This document shows, piece after piece, positions 40,439 through 51,600 of a DNA stretch of 64,000 bases. The notes under the pieces are model-generated. The model searched no databases and was not told the origin of the DNA. It saw only the letters and a program-made list of their open reading frames with translations. Position numbers and translations under genes: made by a program. Origin of the DNA: Odontesthes bonariensis. Taxonomy: Eukaryota; Chordata; Actinopteri; Atheriniformes; Atherinopsidae. The stretch covers positions 4,070,976 to 4,134,975 of the forward strand of contig NC_134527.1 of NCBI RefSeq assembly GCF_027942865.1, read 5' to 3'. Positions within the stretch are counted from its first letter, which is position 1; each line of letters opens with the position of its first letter.

Positions 40439-41600
40439 TTGGAGCTGTGTCTTCCCCAGTTTCCAGCTGAAGTGGTTGATACAGTCAAAAATAATTTTTA
40501 CGTGGATGACTGTTTAAAATCTGTCTCTACAGACGAAGATGCAGTGCACATTGTGAAGAGGCTGACTGATATCTGTTCTAAAGGAGGATTCACGCTTTCA
40601 AAATGGCTCTGCAACAGTCGTACAGTGCTCATGACAATTCCAGAGGAAATCAAGAATCTGGATTTGGACACAGATCAACTTCTAATTGAGAGAGCATTGG
40701 GTTTACAGTGGTGCATCGAAACAGACGAGTTCAAGTTCAAAACCTGTGCAGAACCGCCCTCAAACCAGAAGGGGCATTTTGTCTGTGGTTGGCTCACTGC
40801 ATGATCCTTTGGGAATCCTAGCTCCCTTCTGTATGCCAGCTAAGCTGTTGCTTCAAGAACTTTGTCGACAATTTGAAATGGGATGAAGTAATTCCCCATT
40901 CTCTCTCTAAGCAGTGGTGTGATTGGCTGGAGGATCTCCAGCTGATTTCAAGATTTAAAGTGAAACATTGCATCAAACCAAGTTGCATCATAAAGTCAGA
41001 CAAAGCTCAACTTCAACATTTCTGTGATGCAAGTTAAGATGGATACGGAACAGTGTCGTATTTAAAACTGGAAAAGAATAACATCTCACATGTTGCTTTC
41101 ATCCCTAGGAAACTGACAGCAGCAGTTCTTGCTGTCCAAGTGAACAAACTACTGCAAAAGGAGTTGCAAATAAAGATGGAGAAGCCTGTTTTCTGGACTG
41201 ATAGTACAACAGTACTAAAATACATCTAATGAAACCAGAAGATTTCACACCTTTGTTGCAAACAGAATTTCTGTCATACGAGAAGCTACAGATATAAACC
41301 AGTGGAGACATGTTTCCTCCAAGGACAACCCTGCAGATGATGCATCCGGAGGCATGGGAGCTGAGAAGTTCCTCAAATCCAGGAGATGGATAAATGGACC
41401 AGAATTTCTCCACAGGTCAGAAGAAGAATGGCCCAAACTGGATGTGGATCACCATGCAATTCCTGTAGACGACCCAGAGGTCAAAAGGGGCCCAACAGTG
41501 AGTGTCATTGTGAAGGAATCCCAAAATGCTACAAATTATCTGATTAATACTTTTCATCTTGGACAAAGCTTAAAACCTCTGCCTGGTTTTTAAAGCTGAA
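40439..41600 (+). pseudogene. Bel/Pao reverse transcriptase C-terminus and RNase H remnant
   Basis: FYVDDCLKS is the catalytic YxDD box. Then [16 protein letters not shown], an RNase H-like HFCDAS and VFWTDSTTVLKYI follow, with several in-frame stops and frameshifts (for example near 40804, 40886, 41037 and 41229). Confidence 0.8.
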
Positions 41601-41635
41601 AAACATCCTGGTGTTGCTGCGACAAGAGGAAAGAG

Positions 41636-42007
41636 TTGGCTGCTGCAGGCCTGAGTAAAATTAATCTGGAAAATCCAAAGAAAGAAATGGAAAAGCAAAT
41701 GGAAGGGTTTAAGATCACTCTGAAGAAAGAAAATCTGACTCCAGAAGACTTGGAAAAGGCAGAAAAAGCTATTATTCAGTATGTACAGCAGCAGAAATTT
41801 ATAACTGAAATAACTTTAATCACCAGTGGCCTCAAAGCAGTCTCCAAGAGAAGCTCTCCGAGGATACCAGCATCCAATACTGGGTCAAGTTTGTACAGAG
41901 TGGGTGGCAGATTGAGTAAAACAGCCATGCCTGTAGAAGCAAAGAATCCTGCCATTATTACGAAGGAGATGTATGTGTCTACACATTGTGTCGAATTCGT
42001 TCCATAA
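41636..42007 (+). pseudogene. Bel/Pao integrase N-terminal side remnant
   Basis: Ends with SLYRVGGRLSKTAMPVEAKN, the segment that precedes the integrase zinc domain in Pao elements. The H2C2 zinc domain and the catalytic core that should follow are missing. Confidence 0.7.
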
Positions 42008-42032
42008 GAAGTATTTTAGTCTCAGTTCTTAA

Positions 42033-42655
42033 AGGATAACTGCGGTTATTTTCAACATTAAGCCTCTTTTCTGAGTCGTCTGCAATGTTTACTGCCGTTA
42101 CCGGTATTTGCCTAATTGAGTCTTCTCAACCTGCTTCAGAACGGCAAGAACGGTGCATGTCCTAAAAGGTCCGTAAAAGCACCATAAACGTCCGTTTTCT
42201 AAATAATCAACTCACCGGAGTGGTTACTGGTGTGCACTGGTAATCCATATCACATTTCGTGGCGAAAAGTTGCTTCTGTCGTGTTTTATTTGGCAGCTCG
42301 TTCATGCTCGCACTATTTTCTTAGCAGTGGCGGAGTAATATCAACGAACATCCAGGACAAAATGTCAAATAAAACACGACAGAAGCAACTTTTCGCCACG
42401 AAATGTGATATGGATTACCAGTGCACACCAGTAACCACTCCGGTGAGTTGATTATTTTGAAAACTGACGTTTATGGTGCTTTTACGGACCTTTTTGGACA
42501 TGTGCATGACTTGCTGTTCTGAAGCAGGTTGAGATTAATCAATTAGGCAAATACCGGAGACAACAGTAAACATCAAAAAAGCGGTGAGGGGGGTTCTAAA
42601 ACATTGCAGACGACTCAGAAAAGAGGCTTAATGTTGAAAATACCGCAGTTCCCCT
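42033..42655. mobile_element. TTAA foldback element in the integrase region
   Basis: TTAA at 42029-42032 and 42656-42659. Tips aggataactgcggttatttt and aaaataccgcagttcccc are inverted. Two long internal arms around 42240-42300 and 42375-42450 are reverse complements. Confidence 0.8.
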
Positions 42656-42659
42656 TTAA

Positions 42660-43104
42660 AGAACAAGTTTTGGATGAAGGACTTCAAACTATCTTTTGTG
42701 AAATTGAAGCCATATTAAACGACAGACCCATTACCAAAGTTTCAGAGGACTCAAATGATCTTGAAGCACTCACACCTAACCATTTGTTGTTGAAAAACAA
42801 GCCAGTTTTGCCACCAGGACTGTTCGACCAAAAAGATCTTCATGTCAGAAAAAGGTGGAAACAAGTACAGTATATGGCAGAGCTGTTCTGCAAAAGATGG
42901 CTTTCTGAGTACTTACCTCTGCTGCAGGAAAGACAAAAAAAAGGGACAAGAACGAAAAGATGTCTCATTCCTGGAGATGTTGTCTTAATTGCAGACTCTA
43001 CAGCGCTAAGAGGATCATGGATGATGGCTAAAGTCTTAAGTGTAAACCAGGATGCAAAGGGCTTGGTGCGTTCTGTGAGACCAGTGTTTTGGAAAGACCT
43101 GTGA
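42660..43104 (+). pseudogene. Bel/Pao integrase C-terminal domain remnant
   Basis: Reads LQTIFCEIEAILNDRPITKV, then LTPNHLLL, then VRKRWKQVQYMAELFCKRWL and LIPGDVVLIAD, the end of Pao polyproteins. The frame is open to the stop at 43102-43104, about 120 bases before the right LTR. The upstream catalytic core is absent. Confidence 0.8.
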
Positions 43105-43226
43105 CCAAACTTATTTTGCTATTGGAAGCATCTTGAAGAAGTAACATCACCAGCAAGAATGAAGATATGTTTGAGGGAATAGTTCCTTTTCTTTAAAGTA
43201 ATTGTGATTACAATTAGGGGCCGGAG

Positions 43227-43662
43227 TGTTGGAGCTATTTATTCCCATCTTTCTTTACTTTGAATTTTGTTTAAATTTATTCTTGGGTTACTTTATATTT
43301 TGGGGGGTTATTTACAGAATTTATTTGAAGATTAATAATTGTTTGTTTTTTGTTTCTTTGTTTTAAGTTGGGCAGGATAACTGTGGGTCCAGTCCCTGTA
43401 AATATAGGGACTGGTACTGGACCAGCATAGATTGGGGTGGAGCTATGTGTTTTTTTTTTTTACCAGAGTAGGAGAAGCAGCACAGAACAAAGGAATGTTG
43501 TACCTGTATCATTTGCTTGCCAACTGGAAAATAAACCTTCAAAACGCAGTTTCAGGTATTGGACATTGGACTTCTTTTCTTTGCCTGTGTACGAAACCCA
43601 ACCCCAGTCCAGTAGTGGCACGTTTCAAAGGATGTTTGATTTGACAAACAATTGCCACTACA
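43227..43662 (+). repeat. Right LTR of the Bel/Pao element
   Basis: 436 bases, tgttggagc to gccactaca, preceded by aggggccggag as polypurine tract. Confidence 0.9.
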
Positions 43663-43666
43663 GTCA

Positions 43667-43869
43667 AGGATGTCCAAAGTTGGTCCTCGACGGCCGCTGT
43701 CCTGCAGGTTTTAGATGTCGCTTCAACACACCCGATTCAGATCAAGACCTTAACAGGCTTGTGCAGAACTTAACAATCTGTTGAAGAGATCCATTTAATC
43801 TGAATCAGGTGTGTTGAAGCAACATCTAAAACCTGCAGGACAGCGGACCTTCAGGCTGAGGGTCCAAGC
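43667..43869. mobile_element. Palindromic MITE (tcctgcaggttttagatg family)
   Basis: Two inverted halves around 43770: tgtcctgcaggttttagatg and its complement near 43820. Related to the hAT MITE at 51455. It adjoins the right LTR target duplication. Confidence 0.55.
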
Positions 43870-46800
43870 CAGGGATGGGAATTGATGAGATTTTTACGAG
43901 TCCTATTCAGTTTGATTCTGCTTATCGATTCTCATTTGGGGAAAAATGGTCGATTAGCATCAACTTTGTAAGGTCATGACTCGTTACTTCCAAACTAAAA
44001 ACCCAACAACGCTGAGGTCCACATTGGTCTATCCTGGCCTGGGTAATTGAACTCTTCCCTGCTCTGGTGAAAGGAGAAGCTGGAGGTAGAGGTGAACTGG
44101 GGGTAGTACCACCAGCTTCTGAGCCAATCAGGCTCCATCTCTCATGATTTCATCTAAATGTAATGCCTCATTTAACCTTAACTGTTACTAACAGCCAGGG
44201 CTGGACTGGGGAAATTTTTCAGGCCGGGCATTTTTAACCAAGACCAGGCCACCACCAGGTATTGAAGGGGAAAAAAATTAAGTGCGCTGTGAGAGCATGT
44301 TTTTTTTTGGTCCCTTAACCACTGTTTCCACTCACTAATACAAAATTATTATGACTTGATCAGGTGCAGTGACAATGCATCCTTGTTCATATTTCACCAA
44401 AAATCATTCCCTTCCAAACATCAAAACCAATCAGATAAAATAGATATACAGTATATAAATATCACTGCAAATATTGAATATATTTTTTTTGAATGAATGT
44501 TATTTTAAATCATTCAACAAAACTTGGATTTAAATTCTTCTTTTTGTTTGACAGTCCACAGGTCTGGCCAGTCACTACTGATGTCTACAGAGAAACAGCT
44601 AAAATGATGCATGCATCACACATCTCTCACACCCACTCACACTATTGTGATGACAATATTCACCAGCAGGACATACGCATCCCCCTCTTTACATTAACAA
44701 TCTGGGCAAAGTGAGGCTCCACTTCTATAAAGTGGAGATGCATTTAGCTGCCTTTGAATACTCTGACCTGGTGGTGGAAGCCTGGCTCCTTGTGTCTGCC
44801 CACACAGATTGGGAGCTGCCAGGGCTGCTGGTTTAAAACCAACTCCAAGTCTAGCTGCTATAAAATTAAACTAGATCATGTAGGTCAGTCAGTTTAAGTA
44901 CCTTGGCTAAAGTTATACTTTTAGACCTTTATAATAACAAAAAAGCTTTTCATCAGTTTCATCTAACGTTACAGTTATGAAATCCTTATGAACTGTGTTG
45001 ATTATATACTTACTGAATGATATTCCTTCCCCCCCACCACACACACACAAAATCCCAACACAGTGGTATGTTACAAGTTTAATTGGTTCCGTGACAGAGC
45101 TCATAAGTCAAATAGCTCGTAGTCCAATCAATATTCATCATTAAATGAATGGAAATGCCATTAATCCGTTCCATGAAATAAAAATTGACGGAATAACGGC
45201 TCTTAAAAAAACTCATATGTCGGGACTCTTAACTCAAGGTACCACTTTAAAGTGCTACAGTATATATAGCTTCATGCTAACGTGACATTAGCCTTTCATA
45301 ACTTTAGCCTACTCGTTTAGCCTAACAATTGGCAACAAAATCTCTTCTCTAAATGTACAGTCTTTAAAAACAATGAATCATTTGGAAATCACATTAAAAC
45401 TTAACTCAAAATGATGTATTCCACGAAAGTAGGTTCACTCTGACAGTGCAACACCACACTCTATGCCTGCTCCTCATTTCAAAGACGCCGCGTTTCTCAC
45501 TCATCTTTCAACGAGACTTGCCTGTCAATCAACTGGAGTGACACCTGAGGTGTCCAATCAGGTTCCAGAGGTGACCGTTCGGGAGCCGAGTCAAAAGAGC
45601 CGAGCTTCGCCCCTGGCCTGCCCCTCACCTCATTGGCCCAGGCTTCAATCAATCATGACTAAAGGGCCGATCTACCAGTTTATGCACCAATAGGAGGGTT
45701 TATATACCGTTATCCACATATTGCGTTATGTTTTAAATCTTTATTAAATTATATTTCGTAAAAAAAAAAAAAAAGCGCAGGCCAGTAAGTCATCAGGCCA
45801 GCGGGCAAATGCCCGGTATGCCTTACTATCAGTCCAGCGGTGCTAACAGCAGGTTTTACAATGAGGCAAATGGTGCTAACATGATAGGCAGTGTTTGTTA
45901 GTTACCTACAGTGTTAGCCGAGGACATGCTAACGTTGCTGGGTTCAGATTCACCAACGTTAGTCCGGAGCGGATCGAAAACGCGACATTCATTCATAATC
46001 ATTTCATCTTCCCTTTGAAATATTCACTTTGCAAGTTGCCCTGTTGTCGTCTTTTTTAGGGATGCAGGGGTGATAGTGGAAAAAAAATCCTGAACTTTTT
46101 TCCTGTTCCAACGGGGTGGGGGGCGCACAACATACTGCATATGTGACGTAGGCCTAATTTTGACACATTCAAACATTTCATAGTCTGTGTATGACCATTA
46201 TTGTCAAGTGACACATTTTAGATAATATTTTCATTTTTGCCTTATGTCTATAGTGTTATTCACAAAAACAGATCATTTCCATCTTGGTATAGCACTTAAG
46301 AGTGAAAGAAACTGGCCATGTTTGATTCTAGCTGTTTATATATAAAAAAAAAAAAAAAAAAAAGCATTCTAGGCTTGTGATGTTGCAGTATAGCTAGAAA
46401 TTGAGGTGGGTATTGAACCACAATGCAACATTTCAACACCAGAATGCATTTCTGAAAACATGGTGCATGTTGAACTTGATTTAACTCAAAGCTGCATACC
46501 CAGCAGCCATACCAAGACAGGTCAGTATGGGGCAATACTGGTCCAAAGTACAGTAACTACACTCTGTCTAAAATAGGGGAGGTGATTACCAATTAATTAA
46601 GCAACACTTTAATGAAATAACATACCTTTGTTTATAGACGACTATTGTGTAACAAATATTACACAGTGGCTGCGTTTACAAGATGGTGTTAATTCACAAT
46701 TATATGCCAATTTTTAACTCGGAATTAACGTTCATGTAAACACTTTCAGAACTGGAATTAAGTTTATTCGGAATTAAACTTTAATTCCGCTTTAAACAAT

Positions 46801-47467
46801 TCCGGTCGTTCCACGCATGCTCGTTGGGCACGCGATGACCAAGACCCAGCGACGCACTTCCAGGCAAAAAAAATGGCAGACCTCAGTGCCATTTCTTACA
46901 TGATAGATTTTGCTTTATTTAAAGAGCCCAAGTGACTATAAATGTTGTGAATACCATATATTGATGTAAAAATGCACCACGAACTGATGTAGCACAAGAA
47001 AGTTACTCCAAATCATCATTTGACCACTCGATTTTCTACTTACCCCAGCTGGGGACACTAAATTGGGGCTGAAGATTACCAGCTGTCCTGGTAGTACAGG
47101 GAGCTCCTGGAGCTTGGCGACCACGCCCCTACGTCAAATTTAGCTCGCCCAGCACGTGCATCCTCTGTCCAATCGAAATGCTTTCACATCTCCAGATGTT
47201 AATTCAGAATTAAATTAAAGTTTTTGGGTTTTTCCAAAAAAAAATAATTTTTTTTAACAGAGCCATGCTACGCCGGATTTCTGGCGCTGCGCCGGAACGC
47301 CATCACCCCTGGGGATGTGTAACCAAACTTTCGAGCGTTTGGGCCGCACCATTTTTACTGTTGGCTGTACTGGAATCGATAAGGGAATCGTTTGCAAAAC
47401 GATTCCAAGGAATTGAAACACTGGGAACTGGTTCTCAACAAGAACTGGTTTTTGATTCCCATCCCTA
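43870..47467. mobile_element. hAT-like element ends enclosing a mosaic of repeats
   Basis: Left tip cagggatgggaat and right tip attcccatcccta are inverted, with related subterminal sequence (cgattct and gattccaagg). The 3.6 kb between is a mosaic: poly-A runs near 45755 and 46340, a ttaatccgttcc-type repeat near 45060-45245, and a ttaattcggaattaa-rich repeat at 46670-47220. No ORF has recognisable coding character. No target duplication found, so the pairing of the ends is tentative. Confidence 0.4.
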
Positions 47468-47702
47468 GTTGAAGCCGACCCCAAAGCGACCCGACCTGTA
47501 CAGATATGAAGTGACCCGAACCGTACCGACAGTGGAAACGAGGCTTTGCTTCATCTGTGACCCAAACGAAGCGCCAGGGATCAGAGAGCAGTAGCATCCA
47601 GCCTGGATGGACTACAGAGCTAAAACCGAATAAACAGAATGGAGATCTTGTTGTGGAACACTGGCTGCAAATCAAAACTTCACAGATACAGAGCTTTTAA
47701 AC

Positions 47703-48645
47703 TTTAATAGTGCGTTTCCCCTTCATTGTACAAGGCTATAAAAAGTTCACAGCAACAGCACACAAACATACAAAATAGTTTTTACCAAATTCGGTTGTGG
47801 TTTTTCCTTCCTTTCTTCTTAAATACATCTGAACTCTGGTGCGATACCCAGCCAATAGCAAAAAAATTCATTTCAAGTCAATGTATACAATCTTATTTAC
47901 ACAGGAACGTTAATCAAAGTGCACTGAAGAGAGTCCTGATTGACAGTCATGTCTCTGAGGGATGAAGAATATTTACACTTTACAAATGCTGTAACCATGG
48001 CGATTCTTTTATACAGTAATAATAATACTAAGAAATGAGAAAACGGAGCATAATTCACACCAGCAGGCGGTGCAGGTAATAACAGATCAACAAAGAAAAG
48101 AAAACTTGGATATATTAGCCGTCAGAACGGGATCGTACATAAATATTCACATCTGAGCCGGTTGGAAACGAGGCTTTTGGCCACATTCTCCCAGTTTGAG
48201 CCTGAACTCTGAGCACCCGCTTACCCCGTCAAACATGATCCGCCAGGTCCAGAGAACTCCGGGCACATCCTCCAGTTTCACAGTTCAGTCCGAACACGGG
48301 AAGCCCTGCGACACGCAACCCGTTCACTTCTGCAAAAAAGATGGCGTCACACTCCTTTAAGAGCGCAAAGAAATGACGGGAAGCCATCGGTTGAAAATAA
48401 CGAAGCCCAAAAACGGAAAAACAAAAACCAAAAAACTTTGGCTGCTGAGTGAAAGAAGCCGACATAATTCACCGAAGTATTCGTGTAATAAATAACATTT
48501 CCTCTTCACCACAGATCATGACATAATGCACTTTAGAAGGCATGTGGTTGTACTGTAAGGGCTGCTGCTACGGACAACCGTTGGCATGGTAATGAGGCGG
48601 CGCCATGCGACGCAACGGGGAGAAGATCATAAAAGTAGACGGGGA
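47703..48645 (-). other. Probable vldlr 3' UTR
   Basis: Downstream of the vldlr stop on the minus strand. Free of recognised repeats, unlike its surroundings. A minus-strand ATTAAA lies at 47703-47708 as a candidate polyadenylation signal. The extent is inferred. Confidence 0.4.
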
Positions 48646-51600
48646 TCAGGATATATCATCATCTGTGCTCACTATTGAGATCTGCAGAGAGAAGAAGGAG
48701 ATGAGAGAGCTTTAAGGTTGAATTCATATGCATGCAAATGTAAAAAAAAAAAATTTGTCTTTTTGGAATTATAGAGGCTCCAGAGACCCAATTAACACGT
48801 GTCTCCGACTGTTGTTGAACCAAAGGGAGGCTTTCAGACCCATATCCTGGTCTAAACCAATCAGATAGTGAAGGGCGGGACCCCCCTCTGATTGGCCGAT
48901 GTCCAGATATTCCTGTATATGTACTTCTCCTACTTCTAACTTTGAGTTAGTATGCGAGAAGTTCCCAGATGCATACTAGATTCTCTGAAATGTTGGGTAT
49001 GCATCATGAGGTTACTACTCAATACTCAAACTACCCAAGATGCAACGTAACGTCGCCGATCGTCATTTCCTGTCAAAACGGCAGTTTCAAGCTAGCTACA
49101 ACGAGGGTAGGTTCACTTCCTGTTTTCAAAACAAAAGCACCAATTGTATGGTAATGGCTTTCCCTATGATAAAAGGCATCGGGTATCTTATTTTGTGAAA
49201 ATAACCGGAAGTGCGTTGCTCACTGCGGCTAGCTTTAGTAGCGCCGAATTCGTGGGAACAAAATTGTAAATAGCCGGTATTTTGTCAGGTTTAACACGTT
49301 GGGGATCTAAACGACTACTTTCTCACCTGAAAATGTTTCAAATGTTGCTAAAGTTTACAGAGTTTAGAGCTCAAGAGAAATCAGCTTCAGGCCGGCTGAT
49401 TTCGGCTCGGGGAGGAGCAAAATGCATTGTGGGTAAACGCTCTGCATACTGTCTGATTGATCAGTATGCAGAATGGAAGTATGTAGTATGTAGTATGCGG
49501 TTTCGAACACAGCCCATGTGTGTACGTTTGAAAACACGTGCGCTGCGGTCAGACAGAGGCTTTGGTCCATCAGATTTTGGCCATTTCTCAATACCAAGTA
49601 CGTACTTGGTGGAAGTACGGACTTCTGAGTACAGAAGTACGCTCGTTGTGCATTTGGAACGGAAGCGTACTTGATTACGTCAAAGATGTTGATGCCAAAA
49701 ATATAAAACAAAAACGATTGTTTTTTATTTTTGTTCGTTGCTGCCCGTGTGTTTAACAGCAAAGAAAAATCAAAACTTGTATAAAATATTGAAAATGGAC
49801 CGAGCTGTGCCGTCAGCTGCTGTTGGAGTTCTTTACTTTAAAGCTTTAGAGGAAGCAGTGAGGCAGAGGAGGGAGAAACGAGCCAGGATGCAGAGGAGCA
49901 GGCTAATGGCATACCTGTCAACTCCTCTGCCATCTTCGCTTGTGCCGCACTGCATTCTGGGACAGCAAGCCATCTGAAGTCTACACAGAAGCAGACTCTA
50001 TAAAATGTGCGGAGCAAGTACACATCTGGGAATGTGGAGCGTACTGTGAATTGGAACAGTACTCCGTCCTTTCGTGATGACGTTTCAGAAGTACACGAGA
50101 ACAGACAGGTACGCATATTGAGAAACAGCCGCGGATGATAAGATGAAAGGAACGAATGACAACTTCTTCGTGAAGAATGTTAAATTGAGGCCAGATTGGT
50201 CCAAAAGTCATAACGCCGGGCCCTCCATTCTCATCTTGTCACACATTGCTATGGAAACGGCAGGAAACAAACAACTCCCATGAGTCTGAGCAGAGCAGTT
50301 AATAATAATAATATTATTAATGAAAGACCCCCGTTCCTGCGACCAAGCCAACTGGGGGTTAAAAAGTAGATTGCATTATAAACTCTTGATCTGGGAAGTA
50401 AATCGTTTTATTTTTATATTTATGTTGCCTCAAAGGAAGCATTTGCTGCTCTTGGTGATTTTTTTTCTTCTTATTAAATTCATCTTGAGATGTTTTAAAG
50501 TTTAAATTTCAGCTCATTTTAAACACTTTTCAGTTAGTTATCCACCTTGTGGTATTGAGCTTCAAATAAAGGACTTTGTTGATCAGATTGTTAATCATTT
50601 ACCAGTCAATATCGCCTAAAACACAGGTAGCCATTTTTAAAAGAGTGAACCTGTGAAACTGCGGCGTTGAATGTGGTTGAAACTTTTGTGCAGAAAGTTG
50701 TTCTGGAGCCCTGAGAGGGTTAGAGCCACATCTGCTGCCAGAGGTTTGTGTCCATCTCGCGGCTCCTGGCAGGCTTAGGTTAATCTTTTTAATCAGAGCT
50801 TCTGTACACTGAGGATTAGAGGCCGCAAGGTGAGGCGGAGAGTCGAGGTCATCAACATGGAGTCGGGGAAAATGATCTGAGGTGAAAAGCCGCTCAGCTG
50901 TTCCAATATTGATCTTTTTTTCCTCTCCACTAAAGACTCCGTCCTTCAGATAAAACCAAAACGTCTTTTTTTAAACTCACCGCAGGGTAGGTGTGTCCCA
51001 CGTTGGCACCGTGCCGGGTAATGTCAATGTTGAGGTCTTCTTCTGTGGTCTTCAGGTAGACGGGGTTGTCAAAGTTCATGCTCTTCTGGTTCTTCAGCTG
51101 CCAGTTTCTCCACATCAGGTAGCCGCCTGCTGCCGCCATGGCCAGCAGCACTGCACAGAGGGACGGACAGACGGTGAGGCTCAGCAGAGAGGCAGAAAGC
51201 TCAGAACAAACGTGCACGTGTGTGTGAACACTCACAGACGGGCAGGATGGCCCAGGCAGCTGTAGACCCTCTGGCTGTGGAGTCCACCTGAATCGACGTG
51301 CTCACATTAGCATCTGAAAGACAACGTGCGCAGGTCAGCCAGACAAAACAAACCGTCACGCCATCCATCTGTTTAAGAAAAGGCTTTTAAAACATGCCGA
51401 GGACGATTAAAGGTTATTAAAAAAGGTTGGCTTGACATCCTTTAGAATCTAAAGCAGGGCTACACAAATCCGGTCCTCGAGGGCCGACGTCCTGCAGGTT
51501 TCAGATGTTTCCCCGCTTCAACACAGCTGATTCAGATGAAATGGAGTTCTTCAAAAGGTTGTTAAACCAGCTGATGAAGCATCGATCTGAATCAGGTGTG

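Larger units (their letters stand above)
27392..43662 (+). mobile_element. Bel/Pao LTR retrotransposon with large nested insertions
   Basis: Two directly repeated LTRs (27392-27830 and 43227-43662) of TG...CA form bracket Bel/Pao gag, protease, reverse transcriptase/RNase H and integrase remnants in order. Flanks gtcac and gtcaa match 4 of 5, consistent with a 5-bp target duplication. A purine-rich aggggccggag precedes the right LTR. Nested inside are the TRIM-bearing block 28046-36111, an hAT MITE at 39692-40422, a TTAA foldback at 42033-42655 and an insertion ending near 39112. Every coding domain is broken, so it is dead or at best mobilised in trans. Confidence 0.9.

Noticed and set aside
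49738-49977. 79-codon basic ORF as a possible gene in the last vldlr intron
   Set aside because: It sits between inverted MITE ends and has no recognisable domain or splice support.
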